Part shown: one piece after another, positions 45,079-56,789 of the stretch
Layout: the number at the start of each line of letters is the position of its first letter
How positions within the stretch are numbered: position 1 is the stretch's first letter
NCBI GenBank assembly: GCA_950097015.1
Contig: CATNEN010000039.1
Location: 16,400,501 to 16,464,500, forward strand
Length of the DNA stretch: 64,000 nucleotides
Source: Macrostomum hystrix
Lineage: Eukaryota; Platyhelminthes; Macrostomidae
Reading direction: 5' to 3'
Notes under the pieces: model-generated
The model's input: only the letters and a program-made list of their open reading frames with translations
Told to the model about the DNA's origin: nothing
Databases searched by the model: none
Made by a program: the position numbers and the translations under genes

Positions 45079-48000
45079 ATGTCAAACTTGAACCGAACTG
45101 GTAACAGACAACCACTTGCCACAAAAAATATCATAGCAAAAAATATTTTTTTTGGTGAAAAAAGCATGGTAAAAATTGAATATCCCACAGACACAAGATC
45201 CCAAAGCAATTTGCTCGCTTTTATTTTGATCATTTTGACTTTATCGAAAAGTCCCATGCTACTCAGCTATGAGAGACGTCTGCAGTCGTTTGGGAAGTCT
45301 GATGACGAGGACGCTGCGGTGTGCTGGGCTCAAAATGGATTCCACAGAGAGCCTTCGGGAGTTGCCGTATGCTGCCATTGTGGACTGCAGGCCAATCAAC
45401 TGAAAGCTGAGAATCCTGACGAACTGCACGCGAGCAAGCAGCCCGACTGTACGTTCCATCGGACTTTGCGATTTCTCAGCGGGGCAGCATCGGTAACTGA
45501 CTCTGGCAACGCTGCCCTGGCTGCCAGGCTCGAGAGGAAGATATTCAAACTATTGGAAATGATCAATTCGCAGTTGACGGGCTTTATACAGTCGTTCGGA
45601 TTTTCTAGAGACGAGGTGGCTCTCGGTTTAATCACGTACATCTTCTCACAGGCCAACGGAAGTTTTGAGATTAGACCAGGCGAATTGATACAGATATTGC
45701 ATTCGGTACCCTCCCAAGTGGTCAGCTTTCTGAGAGAGGTCCTGCCCGAGGATGGGGCACTCACCCTTCTGATTCAGTCGGAGTTCAGAGCTGATGTGGC
45801 GAGCGAGTCTACCACGGTAACAACCAGAGTCGAGGGAATGACTGCCAGTGCCATACAACAGATCAACAACATGCAGTACGCCAGTCGCCTGAGTCCTTCA
45901 TATGACGGTGGTGCTACAATAACGTAAGAATATTTCCTTTTGTTTTGAACCATTATTTTACACTTGTATTGTTTAGCACTAACATTCACAGTAGCTTGCG
46001 GTTCTTCAGACGGCTTGTTCAGATTGATAGCCCTAATTTTACTAGAAATTCAAACGTCTCATTCTTCGCCATGATCACCGATCGATTTAGCTCAAAAAAA
46101 TTCGCCACAGTTACGGGTTCCATAATTAACCACACTATTGGTTATGATCGAACCTGTGCATCAAATCCGGCTGAGTGACACACTAGTTTGTAGGGCTGAT
46201 GAGAGTAGCTGGCTAATCACTAATGGCTATCTGACAGCACGCTCTAAAATTCGGCACAGCTGTGCTAAGAGTTTGCAACGTACGATGCGAAAGGACTAGC
46301 TAGCCAGCTGTGCTCAAGAGTGTCTGTTGTCATCACAGCGGCTTTTGTACCGTTGTACGCCGACATGACTGCGGAGATAATCCTCTCAGGCATATGGCTA
46401 GCACGAAGAAAATTACAGCCATCACTTTTGAATCGAGAATTTTTTAACTGTAATGAGGCTGATTCAATGATTTTGATTGAAGCAAACTTTAAAGCAAACT
46501 CACTCTGCGAAGTTGTTTTTATCGAGAAAATCGGCTCATCGATGATTCATATGCTCACATTTCATGTAAAAATAGTCCAACGCAAGTCCGTCATCATACT
46601 TTTCCCTCCTGCAGCCCCCGAGTCTTAAGTAGGTCAGCTTCTCCGCGGGACGCCGGAGGCGCGCAGGTGGCTGCTGAGGCGCCCCATTCTGTAGCGCGCT
46701 CTTGGCGGACTCTCCGACAGGCTCGGCGGCTGGACTGTCGGGTTCCTCGCTGAAGCTGATGGGCATGTATGCGCCAGGTTCGTCCATCGCTCGTTTCGAC
46801 CAGGAAGCTTAGCGGCCCAGTGTTTTTGATGACATTGGTTGGTTCCCGGTCTAGCTTCTGGTGATAAGCTGACGCGTGTTCAGCTGCATGGTGAGAGGCT
46901 TGGCGCTGCTTTGGAGGTCCTTTCTCGGCTTGCACCAACGCAAAGAAGCCGCTCGCTTTTCGCGCTGAGCGGCAGACGTCTGCGGATGGCCGACCCTCCC
47001 GCAGATGCGGCACTTTGCTGTCTTGAACTGGCGGGCTGCAGCAAGATGGGCTTTCGACCCGGACCAATAGAACACTTTAGAGTACACCGCTGCAGCTTGA
47101 TGGACCAGGCTGACCTACGTGCCCGCTCGCTCACAGCTTAAAGTAGTATGTGAGTTTTGCCTTTATCTCATTGTATTGCACTCCGATGGCTTTCGCGGAC
47201 TGCTCAGGTCCCTCAATGTGGCATAACATTGCTCGCCGATCAATGTAAGGAAAATTTCTTGTTGTCGTCGCCTTCGATACTATTTGACAGCATATTAGAG
47301 TCCATTCTCTCTTAATAGGCGTCCTAGTCCTTACCTTCTTTGTATAGCTCTGGCTGGCCTACTAAAGCCATACTCATCGCTAATCGTAAAACCGCTCGTA
47401 TGGCAACGAGCAAGAGTCTATTCTTTTGATTGAAACTAACTTGCAGTAAACTCAATATTTTAGCGGAGTTAATTTTCTAAAGAAAGTTTACCAGGCAAGA
47501 GTTTAATTCGATCGTTTAGTCAGTAGTTCATGCAGTGACATTCAAGACTTCAATAAAAATTTCGATCAGGTTCGAGTGGGCTCGTTCACACCACCTTGAT
47601 GACTCATTAAACAGCAAGTATAGAACTTTTTTGCGATTGAATTCGTCCCAACTGCAAAACCTTTCGTCCACTAACGCTTTCTTAATGGGAGCTAAATTTA
47701 GATTATACCATAGACAACCGTGTTCACGCAAAACGGTTCATCCAGTTTGTAAAACATTTCGTCTAAACCCTTCGTCCAAACAGCTAACAGTTAAACAGAG
47801 CGACTTTATTTGATATCACGAGATATTGAACAAAGCAAAAACAGTGTCTCTTCTTAGAATGTTAGTTCAAAAATGTCTTCGTTGTCCAAACAGCGGCCGT
47901 AGTAACCCACAGTGTGATTGGTCCATTGCTGGCACTTCTCCTGTGTAATCACGTGCAGTGCAGCTTCGACCTCTCTCTTCAAAATGTGCATCCGCCAGGC

Positions 48001-51000
48001 ATGCAGAGTCAGGTTCGCAGCAGCAGCAGCTTGCCGATTAGAGAGCTCGTGCTGAATAGCGGGAACTGGCAGTGCCCTCTTCACTGATGCCTTCAGGGAA
48101 GACCCTGCGCGCTCAGTTGGGTTGAGATACGGAGAGTACGGTGGCAATTGATAGGTGCTCTGTTGCGGTGAAAGTCCAGGGACTTGAAGGTGAGCGCGGG
48201 CCCCATCAAAGATCGCCACCCACTCAGCCTCCACCAGGACATCCAGCTCTACTAAGAAGTCTGCAAAAATTTGAGCTCGAAAACCTCCTTCCACCAGCGC
48301 ATAGTGAACAAGTCCCCATTGCGGAGATATGGCCAAGCAGAGAGTCAGGTTTTGTCCGCGCTGGCCACATACCGTTCTCACCGCAGGCTGGCCTCGATAT
48401 GCCCATCCTTGAGTTCTCGCCGTCCACAGGTTCAGCCCGAACTCATCGAGAAAAATCTGGTTCCTGTCGTGTCCTTCGTTCATCATCCACTGTGTGTACT
48501 CACATCTCGCCGCCTTCACAACTGGGTCGTTCCAATCAAACGTAATCTGCCAAGCCAGCTTCAAAGTCACCAGCTGTTTGTCAAGTGCTCGACTTATGGT
48601 TGAGACATGAGGAAGTTGACCTTCATTGCCAAGTTGCATCATATGGTTCCGCATCATTTGTAATGTCGCGGACGGGTTTGACTCGAGGAACTCGATGATT
48701 GACTCAATCTGCTGCTCTTGCAGTTGCTTCGGACGGCCACCTACTGATGGAAGCTTCTCAATGCGCCCGGTTTGAACGTAGGTGTCGACAATCGTTTTTG
48801 CTGTATTTCTCTTGATCCCTAGGATATCGGCCAGTTGTTTCCAATCGCGGCCTTCTTCAACAGCCAAGGCTAATCGCCTGCGGTCTTCGTTTGACACTGG
48901 ATGGTAGGGGCCTTGGTTCATCTTCGACTGTTTTGCCGGGTTCAGAATGGAAGATATGCGTTGTGTCGCTACACTGAATGATGCTATAATAGGAGGCTCC
49001 AGAGCCGCGAGAGTCGAGACTGATGCTCTGCAAGGGCTACAAGAAGCTGACTGAAGCCGCTTAGTCAACGATTCCTCGCCTGACATCGCGTGGATAGAAA
49101 AAAGGCTGCGGAAATTTCATTCTTGAAATTTGGGAGCGTTCCGGAGTCTCCACTTCGAGCAACGGAAAATGGCAAGCCTGCTGAGTGGTGTAGCGCTGTC
49201 TGCCGACAACGCCCTGTTTGAAGCATCCAGGAGGACAAGAAAGATTGTTATGAGTGATATCATTGTATCCTTCGTGCCTAATCAGTTCGAGTCGTATTCA
49301 GACTCGTACATTGAATTATAACGATTGTCAAAAGATCTTTCAATCTCAATTCGCAAGTTCATAGCCCCACGATCTCTTTTGTCTTTCTCACAGTTTCAGT
49401 CAGTTCTAAATTCATTTATTTAATTTATTCTTTAATGCCTTGCTGAAATTGTTATTCGTAGACGCCAAATTTTAGAGCCAGACTGTTAATTGCTCCTGAA
49501 CTAGTGCGTGACGTGCTGGACAACGTGAGTGAAAAACATAGCGCAGCAGATAAAATTTTTATTATTATTTCAAGACTGTTTTATAGATGTCAGCTTAGAA
49601 AATGGAGTCATTAGCAACCCAACCTATCCTGAAGTAACCAACCCAATTGTCAAATCAATTAGCTGGAAACCACATGACGATGAGACCTCCGATGGACACA
49701 TTCGGACCCATTTAGACTAAGTCGACGATCAAAAAATGGAACAAATATGACTGTTCATTGAGTGGCACAGCTGTGGTAACACGTCACAGCAAAGTCCCGG
49801 AGCTCGCATCCGCGGCGAGGCGATCGGCAGAGAGGGGCTTGTGGTCTTTTCACGTGATTTACGCTCATGAGGGCCAATCCCCCCAAGGCAAAGTAAGAGT
49901 GTAAAATGCCACACAAAGTAAGGGCCGATATGTACACTCCTGTGCAAGTTGTCTACAGTCACTTAGTATTGTCTTAGCATCATAAATCTAAGATCGACAT
50001 ACCCTACGAATGCTTTCTGGCTTGTCAATGTCTAAGAAAAACAGGCATCGGTGTCGTCTCGTAAAATTTTGTTCAAAATACTCAATTTATAGTTGCGTTA
50101 AATCTAACGAAATCACCATTTAATAATGTGCATAAAAACGTTTGGTAAGTTATGTACCTTTTAATGGTACGAGCTCATACAAACGGCCTTCTGGAACTTC
50201 GCATTTTTGATCGCTCGAGCAATGGACCCTGCCTGGTGCAACGCGTTGGCCCATGGTTTCGGCAGCTGATCAGCATAGGCGCGGAATGTATATTTTTTTC
50301 ATATTTGCATTTTTAGAGTAATTTGATGCCAAAAATTGCATGTACTCCAGCAGCTAATAATGTACTTATAGCTAAAAATGATGATGGACTTCCGGGCAAC
50401 AAATTGGACAAAAATGATAAATACTAGCTGAAAGTTTACAACAAAACGTTCTGTGTTCTGTTCTTTAATCGATTATTTAGGCCGAGACACCGCTGTATAA
50501 TACATGAACCGCTTATCAATGCAATATTTTATCGAAAATCCTAAGCTCGTATATTACGCGTACGTTCGAGTAGTTACAGTTAGGATCAAGGAGCCAGACG
50601 AAGACTAAAAAGTTATTAGATTTGGAAACATCCATCAAATCAATCTTAGAGTCTGTTAAACTCGCTATGTTAAATGAAGTGATAATCTGTCAAACCAGAA
50701 ATGCTGAAGCACGAGGTGCAGGTTGCTTATAGTTGTGTTTTTTAGAACAGCAAACAAGAAACAACATATAGACAACCGATTAACGACTAAATATAATTGT
50801 GCATTAAGCTGCTGGAGTGCCCTATGTATATTAGTAATAGCTACTATCGTTTAACTTGCTAATATACATACTCTACTAATGCAGGCAGCATAACTTGACA
50901 AGCACAGAGCCGCAGCTGAAAGATGACGACAGTCCGCAGTGCCTTATCTGCCGCCGACGACCTCGCGATCAAGTGCTGCTACCGTGCACTCACCTCAAGT

Positions 51001-51086
51001 TCTGCAGGGAGTGCGCCAGCGGCTTGACGCAGTGTCGAGTCTGCGGCTCGGAAATACTGAGCCAGCTGCATGTCTTTATTGTGTAG
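45079..51086 (+). CDS. Inhibitor-of-apoptosis protein, BIR-UBA-RING, two exons
   Basis: Exon 1 45079-45923 and exon 2 50885-51086, joined in phase 2 (donor AC|GTAAGA, acceptor CTACTAATGCAG|GCAG) to give 348 residues. BIR about residues 64-130 with C98, C101, H117, C124 (canonical C-x2-C-x15-H-x6-C); UBA-like segment about 168-214 (SFGFSRDEVALG ... RPGELIQILHSV); C3HC4 RING at 301-335 (CLIC, PCTH, FCREC, CRVC). This is the standard cIAP-type ubiquitin-ligase layout: BIR binds caspases or adaptors, UBA binds ubiquitin, RING recruits the E2. No CARD is seen. The 4961-bp intron contains an antisense transposase gene and a Gypsy remnant. A further 5' exon is possible, since the first 30 residues are of unusual composition. 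Confidence 0.85.
46700..47087 (-). pseudogene. Gypsy-type gag/integrase remnant in the IAP intron
   Basis: Minus strand: a zinc-knuckle-like KCRICGRVGH with its Cx2Cx4H spacing near 46985-47012, then after a frame change a sequence (NTGPLSFLVETSDGRTWRIH near 46750-46835) of the kind found at the C-terminus of Gypsy-type integrases. Gag and integrase ends are thus almost fused, meaning most of pol is deleted. Confidence 0.5.
47854..49086 (-). CDS. Tc1/IS630-superfamily DDE transposase, intact ORF
   Basis: 410-codon uninterrupted ORF, antisense inside the IAP intron. An alternative start is Met56. Helix-turn-helix region about 61-150 (SNEDRRRLALAVEEGRDWKQ, LGIKRNTAKTIV, GGRPK). The catalytic core has D214 (IFLDEFG), D294 (AIFDGARAH) and E325 (PPYSPYLNPTE). 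The second D and the E are separated by 30 residues, fewer than the 34-39 of the best known Tc1/mariner groups. G replaces the N usual after the second D. Typical of cut-and-paste transposases acting in the nucleus on terminal inverted repeats. I could not identify those repeats or TA duplications by eye. An intact frame suggests recent insertion or constraint. Confidence 0.83.
   Translation of the reverse strand: MSGEESLTKRLQSASCSPCRASVSTLAALEPPIIASFSVATQRISSILNPAKQSKMNQGPYHPVSNEDRRRLALAVEEGRDWKQLADILGIKRNTAKTIVDTYVQTGRIEKLPSVGGRPKQLQEQQIESIIEFLESNPSATLQMMRNHMMQLGNEGQLPHVSTISRALDKQLVTLKLAWQITFDWNDPVVKAARCEYTQWMMNEGHDRNQIFLDEFGLNLWTARTQGWAYRGQPAVRTVCGQRGQNLTLCLAISPQWGLVHYALVEGGFRAQIFADFLVELDVLVEAEWVAIFDGARAHLQVPGLSPQQSTYQLPPYSPYLNPTERAGSSLKASVKRALPVPAIQHELSNRQAAAAANLTLHAWRMHILKREVEAALHVITQEKCQQWTNHTVGYYGRCLDNEDIFELTF
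49087..50884. other. Remainder of IAP intron
   Basis: Mostly AT-rich. A 63-codon ORF ends at 49720, and a possible 63-bp exon-like stretch lies at about 49464-49526 between TTCGTAG and GTGAGTG, but in the IAP phase it meets a stop, so it does not fit this gene. The distal end carries the acceptor used above. Confidence 0.45.
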
Positions 51087-52157
51087 TGCTGACTATGGAA
51101 ATGAAATGACTGCAAATCTGGCTCAACTGTCGTTTCTATAATCAATTTATGATAAACATCGGGATACAGATTCTTGAGAGAACCTGCAAAGCCATATTAC
51201 AAGTAAGGTCAGATTACAGACATTAAAAAGTACCCAAAGCAGAATAGGAAAGCAGCCTCTCCTTTGTAATATTCATAAGAGAAGCATTCGGTACAGGGAT
51301 CCCCTATTAAATCGAGCCAATGGTCCCTGAGCTCGATTCCAAGGCTAGGCCACATTAATTTGGGGCGCAGCCGCTGAGAAAGCTTGCGGCTTGTCACTGC
51401 AGACGTACACACCTGCAGTACGGTATCCTTGATTCCTTTTGAGTATGTTGTCAGGAGTCTTGGCTGCAGGTCTAGTGACACAAAATGAAGTCATTTGCCA
51501 GCAGCCCTCCTGCAGGGAAGTGGGCTTAATTGCGAAATGAACAGTGAGGTCATGAAAAGACTGTAAAGGAGCAAGCATTTTAAAGGCAGTTAATTAAGAG
51601 ACAGAATAGGGCAAACTTTTTTACCCAGAATAAGAAAGAAACTGGAGACAAAAAGTAGAAAACTACAAGAGACTCAGTTATTTTAATTCTTTACTTTAAA
51701 GATTTTACTCACCGGAAATGTACTTCAAGTAATTCACAGACCCCAAGTTCTGAAGAACCATGCTTATAGCCATGCTTATGTTGAAAACAGAATATGACTA
51801 AAGTGCAGAACAGAAACTGAAAACTATAATAAAAATGCATTTTCTTTTACAAGTCGACAGTGTAATGTCCGATTAGAAATCAATTTATTGGATAAATCAC
51901 TCAAGCATGGTCACGAACTTTAAAAAACCAAAAACCGAGGACAAAGCATTCTTCTTAATGGGGCAATACAATAAACAGGACAGAAACGATTGCGCAAAAA
52001 CTATATTATAGAGATAACACAGAACAGACAGAAACTGTCCTGAGTTCAAATTTATAGTACAAATGCATAAAATACTTATTAACGTATTTTTTCCCTCGTT
52101 AATTTCGGCCACTTTTCCTCATTATTCCTCTACTCCTCTTCTCAGAGAATCTCTAGA
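51087..52157. other. Downstream of IAP gene, no recognised gene
   Basis: A minus-strand 90-codon ORF at 51209-51481 has no recognised motif. AT-rich, nothing else seen. Confidence 0.4.
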
Positions 52158-52556
52158 GTCTCTAAGCTATTCTGCAAGATCTCTCTTATTACACTTACCG
52201 TTTTTTCTATTTCAGCTTATTTCACTTGTCTCGCTAGAAAATTAATGAAGTCTTAAAAAGCTCGCTGCCTATTTAATGTTGAACTTAATAGACTTCTTCA
52301 GCTTTGCTACTTTCTAATATTTCTAACACTAACAGATTATTCAAAAGTAGATGCACAAAGCCAGACACCTGCAACAGCTAAAATTAATCGATCGACTTTT
52401 TTTACGCAAACCATCCCGTATTAATTTTGCGGCGCAAATAATGTTTTATGCATGCGTTTTAACTTCAATAGAGCTATTTTTTATGTACAGAGTATAACAA
52501 TAAAATAGAATGAATTTTTTTTTGGTTTAGTAGTTTTCACTAAATGTTATACAGGT
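52158..52556. repeat. Orphan copy of the Ly6 3' flank
   Basis: Matches the flanks at 8040-8400, 19330, 31870 and 60060-60440 (CTTATTTCACTTGTCTCGCT, GCGGCGCAA, CGCATGCGTTTTAAC-type landmarks) with more differences than they show among themselves. There is no Ly6 exon to its left and no 18-bp array to its right; it stops 60 bp before a Gypsy LTR. Confidence 0.8.
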
Positions 52557-52614
52557 ATTTATTACTGTTTTCCCTTACCTTTTGGAGCTTTACCTTAGAC
52601 TGTACCAATGCATC

Positions 52615-52766
52615 TGTAAGCCGCCGAAAACGAGATTGTAGCGTAGACCAAATTCTCGCCACTTAAGGCGTCAACTCACTCGCTTATATTTTAACGATTA
52701 ATGTACATCATTGTACAGCATGCAAACGTACATAGCGCGTGCAAGCATGTTGCCAACAATCTTACA
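52615..52766 (-). mobile_element. Putative 3' LTR of Gypsy element, 152 bp
   Basis: Minus strand begins TGTAAGATTGTTGGC and ends GGCGGCTTACA, perfect TGTAAG/CTTACA ends, preceded by purine-rich CGAAAGGAGAGCA. Contains AATATAAGCG as a possible TATA element. Ends resemble the LTR at 20335. A short TGTAAGATC stretch near 57125 (minus strand) could be the only trace of a 5' LTR. Confidence 0.65.
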
Positions 52767-52979
52767 ATGCTCTCCTTTCGCGAAAAAAGTGTTCCACTCA
52801 CTTTTACAATATTCGAGCCTCTTATTTAATAAAAAACAAGTTATTTTGTAAAAACAATTATTCAATTATTGTTGCAACAGTAACTCAATAGAATAATAAA
52901 AAAGGTATATAAAATGAACACAAAAATTCAATTTAAACTGATCTGACAGCAGTGTTTGCAAAAAAAATCAAACATTTTT

Positions 52980-54133
52980 TCAATGGGTATAAACTTCACC
53001 GAAAAACTCTGGAGGAGCACGGGTCCTTTCACTGCGAAGCAATTCGACAACGATAGGAGCGCCGGCTGGGTCGCCGACTGGGGCGCCGACCAGGGCGCCG
53101 GCTGGGGCGCCGACTGGAGCGCCGACCGGGGCGCCGACTGGGGCGCCGACTGGAGCGCCGACTGGAGCGCCGACTGGGGCGCCGACTGGAGCGCCGACTG
53201 GGGCGCCGACTGGAGCGCCGACTGGGGAGCCGACTGGAGCGCCGACTGGACTGGCCGCCTTGCAGGACTTCAGGCGATTGAAGTGCACGACCCGCTTCTT
53301 CCGCGCGTTGGTCTCGAGCTGAATGCCGTAGATGACCTCCGAAATTTTTTTTTTAATACGCCCTGGCCCAGTCCACCAGCGGTGAAATTTGCGGCACTCA
53401 CCTTGCTTGAGTGCTGGATTGTGTAGCCAGACCAGATCGCCCTCGCTGAAAGCTTCGCCGTGGCACCGCTTGTCGTACTCCACCTTCTGGTGCAGCTGCG
53501 CTGTCTCCAGGCTTTGCCTCGCCCTCTCGTGCGACGTCTGCATGCGGGTCCGTAGTTCGGCCACCCACTCGCACGGGCGGCGGTCGTCATTCGCCAGACC
53601 TCCGTAGGCCAAGTACAGCGGCAGCCGCAGTTCCCGGCCGAGATGCATCGCCGAGGGTGTCTGACCAGTTGACTTGTGTACTGAAGTGCGGTAGCCCATG
53701 AGTGCAATCTGCAGATGAAGGTCCCAGTCTCGCTGGTTCTCGTTCACCCAGGCTCGCAGCAGCTGCACTAGCGTCCGGTTCATCCGTTCGCAGCCGCCGT
53801 CTCCTTCAGGGTGATAGCCTGTCGTCCGCGTTTTGTCGATTTGCAACATCCGCATCGTCTCTTTAAACAACTGCGACTCCCAGTTCCGGCCCTGGTCCGT
53901 GTGCACTGACTGCGGAACTCCGAAGCGAGCCACCCACTCGTTGACAAATGTGCGGGCTGTAGTCTCAGCGTCTTGGGATGGCAGTGGGAAGGCCTCCGTC
54001 CATTTGCTGATGGTGTCGATGAGGACCAGGATAACTGAATTTCCTCGCTCATTTCTCGGCAAGCCCACCATGAAGTCCATTTCCAGTCGCTGACCAACGT
54101 TGCCGACCGCCATGCTCTGCAGAGGCGCGCCCG
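52980..54133 (-). pseudogene. pol: Gypsy integrase, minus-strand element
   Basis: Minus strand from about 54133: DDE core with MDFMVGLPRN, HTDQGRNWES and GDGGCERMNRT, then a GPGRIKKKISEV C-terminal domain and a low-complexity PVGAPVGAP tail encoded by 12-bp repeats (53060-53250). Stop near 52980. A single-base frameshift around 54127-54133 separates it from the zinc-binding HHCC part encoded upstream (WCATCSECARLKDSG). Confidence 0.88.
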
Positions 54134-55603
54134 CCTGTGCTGACCGGAGTCCTTAAGTCTCGCGCATTCGCTGCACGTGGCGCACCAGTCAGTCACGTCT
54201 GCTGTCATTCCAGGCCAGTAGAGTCGCGCCCTGATCTTTTCAATGGTCTTCTGCGGACCGCAGTGGCTGCCGCTCGTTCCAGCATGAGCTTCGGCGAAGA
54301 CATTGTGCTGCAGACTTTCCGGCACCAGCAGCTGCTGACAAAGGGCGCTGCTATCATCTGACTCCCACCGGCGGCACAGCAGACCGTCTACCAGCGTCAG
54401 CCGCTGGAACTCGGACAGAAGCTGCCGCTGCCGATTGCTCCAGCTATCTGTCTCCGCCTTTGCTGGTTGTCCGCCAGTTCGCAAATAGTTCGCCAGCTGC
54501 TGCATGCACCGATCCGCTGCCTGGGCTCGCCGAATTGCGCTGTCATCGTTGAACTCGACAGAAAGGACAGAGCCGCTGCACAGGCAGGGATCTTTTCGAC
54601 ACGGTCGCCGACTCAGTGCGTCTGCATTGCCATGTTTTTCGCCCTTGCGGTACTCAGTCTGGTAGTCGAACTCGCTGAGTTTGTCCAGCCACCGGGCCAG
54701 CTGACCATCAGGATCTCGGAAACGCAGCAGATGAATCAGCGATGCGTGGTCAGTGCGCAGGGTGAATTTCTTTCCCAGCAAATAGCTGCGATAGTGACCG
54801 ACGAAGTGCACAATTGCCAGCAACTCTCGTCTCGTTGTGCAGTAATTTCGTTCTGCCTTGGACAGGATTCGACTGCCGTACGCCACAACCTGCGTCCTGT
54901 CACCACGGCGCTCCTGCAGAACTCCTGAGATAGCCACGCCGGAGGCATCGGTGTCCAGCACAAACTCGGCGTCTTCTGCGAATGTCGGCATGATGAGGAC
55001 CGGGCTGGATGTCAGGCACTGCTTCAGTTGATTGAATGCCGCTGAGCACTCCGGAGACCAGTTGAAAGCCACATCCTTCTGCGTTAGTTTGTACAATGGC
55101 GCAGCAATCTCGCTGTAGTTTTTGACGAACTGACGATAGTAGCCGCACAGTCCCAGAAACTGCCGCACTTCTGAACGGTCCTCAGGCGTTGGCCACTCCT
55201 GTACTGCCTTCACCTTGTCCGGATCAGTTGTCACACCGTCCTAGGAGATTCGAAAGCCAAGAAAAGAGATTTCTTGATAGCACAAGTGGCACTTTGTCGG
55301 CTTTAACTTCAGATTTGCGGTTCTAAATTTCTGCAGCACAAGCTGAAGTCTCCGAAGATGCTCCTCGAATCCTTTCGAAAATATGACTACGTCATCGAGA
55401 AATGATAGACACACTTCCCATCGAAGACCCTTCAGCACGAGTTCCATCAGTCTCGAGAATGTGGCAGGCCCGTTGCAGACTCCTTGAGGCAGCCTCTTGT
55501 ACTGGAACAATCCCTGTGGCGCAGGAAATGCAGTTTTTTCACGACTCTCCGAGTTCAACATCACCTGAGAGTAGCCGCTGGTGAAATCTAGCGTCGAAAA
55601 CAT
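53780..55603 (-). pseudogene. pol: Gypsy RT-RNase H segment, minus-strand element
   Basis: RT palm from FSTLDFTSGY through FLDDVVIFS and the connection, interrupted by TAG at 55241-55243 after FLGFRIS, then RNase H (FVLDTDASGVAISGVLQ, YCTTRRELLAIV, LRTDHASL) and the integrase zinc region. The stop and the two frame changes at its ends make the polyprotein unable to be translated in one piece. Confidence 0.9.
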
Positions 55604-56789
55604 CGTGGATCGACGCCAAGGCGTCGATCAGATCGCTGGTGTGAGGCAGTGGATGACTGTCCTTCACGGTCACAGAGTTGAGCAGTCTGAAATCGTTCAC
55701 GAAACGCAAACTACCGTCCTTCTTCTTCACCAGGATGACTGGGCTCGACCATGGAGAACTCGACGGCTCTACGATGTCGTCTCGCACCATCTGCTCGACC
55801 ATCTCCGACACCGCTCGCTGGTTCGGAGGCGATAACCGCCGAGGAGGTACTCTGATGGGCTGCGCCGACCCCGTGTCGACTTTGTGGTCCAGCAGTGTAG
55901 TGCAGCCCAGGTCGTTTGGACTCTTTGAGAACACATCCCGGTACTGATGCAGCATGTTCTTGACACTCCGGGCTTGATTGGCTGTCAGATTGTTCTCATC
56001 GATATGCACTTGCGCTACAACATCGGGTCCATGCTCAATTTCTTGGTCGTTCACTGACTCAACTTGCATTAGCGACTCCGTCTCCATCGGCTCGAAACTC
56101 TCCAGTTTGGTTCCGGGGTAAAAAGTATGAGGCTTAGTATCCGTGTTGACATAGTGCACAGCGATGAGTCCGCCTCGCATCACAGAGAGGCTGCGCGCTC
56201 CACACAGGACATTTGAGATTTCCTTTGAATTGTCGGGCTCAAAGATTCCGCACTCACCATTAACAGCAGTCGCTGATCCAGTCGCCAGTCTCGCAGGAAA
56301 CACGATTTCATGACCGGCGGGTACAGTTGTACGGTCCGCCACTTCAACGGCGAATGCACCACTCCCTTGTGCTGAAGATCCCATTTTTACTAGCTGACCG
56401 CACACACTGAGCGTTTGACGATTGCAGTCAATGATGCAGCCACAAGTTCTCAGGAAATCTGCACCCAACAAAAAATCCTTCGCCAGATTGTTGACGATCA
56501 ACACCTCCTGCCGAACAGTCGCAGCACCGAAACTCAGCTGCACTTCCTGCCAACCACAGGCTGCCAAATAGTTGCCGTCTGCCAGCTTCAGATGCACGGG
56601 CGTCGCCAACGGCAAGAGTTTCTCATTCAGCTTACGAAACAGGGAACTCGACATCAGCGACTGTGAACACCCAGTGTCAACCAAATAGCGGGCAGGGACA
56701 CCCATCGGCAGAATGCGGCACTGCACCAGCATGTTGGCGCCGGTGGCTGAGCAGGACACCTCCAGGACTGGCTGCGCCGGGATTCTCAC
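55539..56789 (-). pseudogene. pol: Gypsy protease and RT N-terminal segment
   Basis: Aspartic protease active site (YLVDTGCSQSLM) and the later hydrophobic-GAD block (FLLGADFLR), a linker, then RT fingers (SSSPWSSPVILVKKKDGSLR, NDFRLLNSVT). Frame is lost by a one-base change near 55600 inside the RT. The frame begins in the -1 register relative to gag, overlapping the gag stop by four bases. Confidence 0.9.

Noticed and set aside
47400-49330. Terminal inverted repeats of the Tc1-like element
   Set aside because: Compared both flanks by eye and found only short direct similarity (TCAGGTTCGAGT / TCAGTTCGAGT), not inverted termini.
49464-49526. Exon-like 63-bp stretch between an AG and GTGAGTG in the IAP intron
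   Set aside because: In the phase set by the IAP exon 1 donor it contains TAA, and skipping it gives a clean in-frame join to the RING exon.
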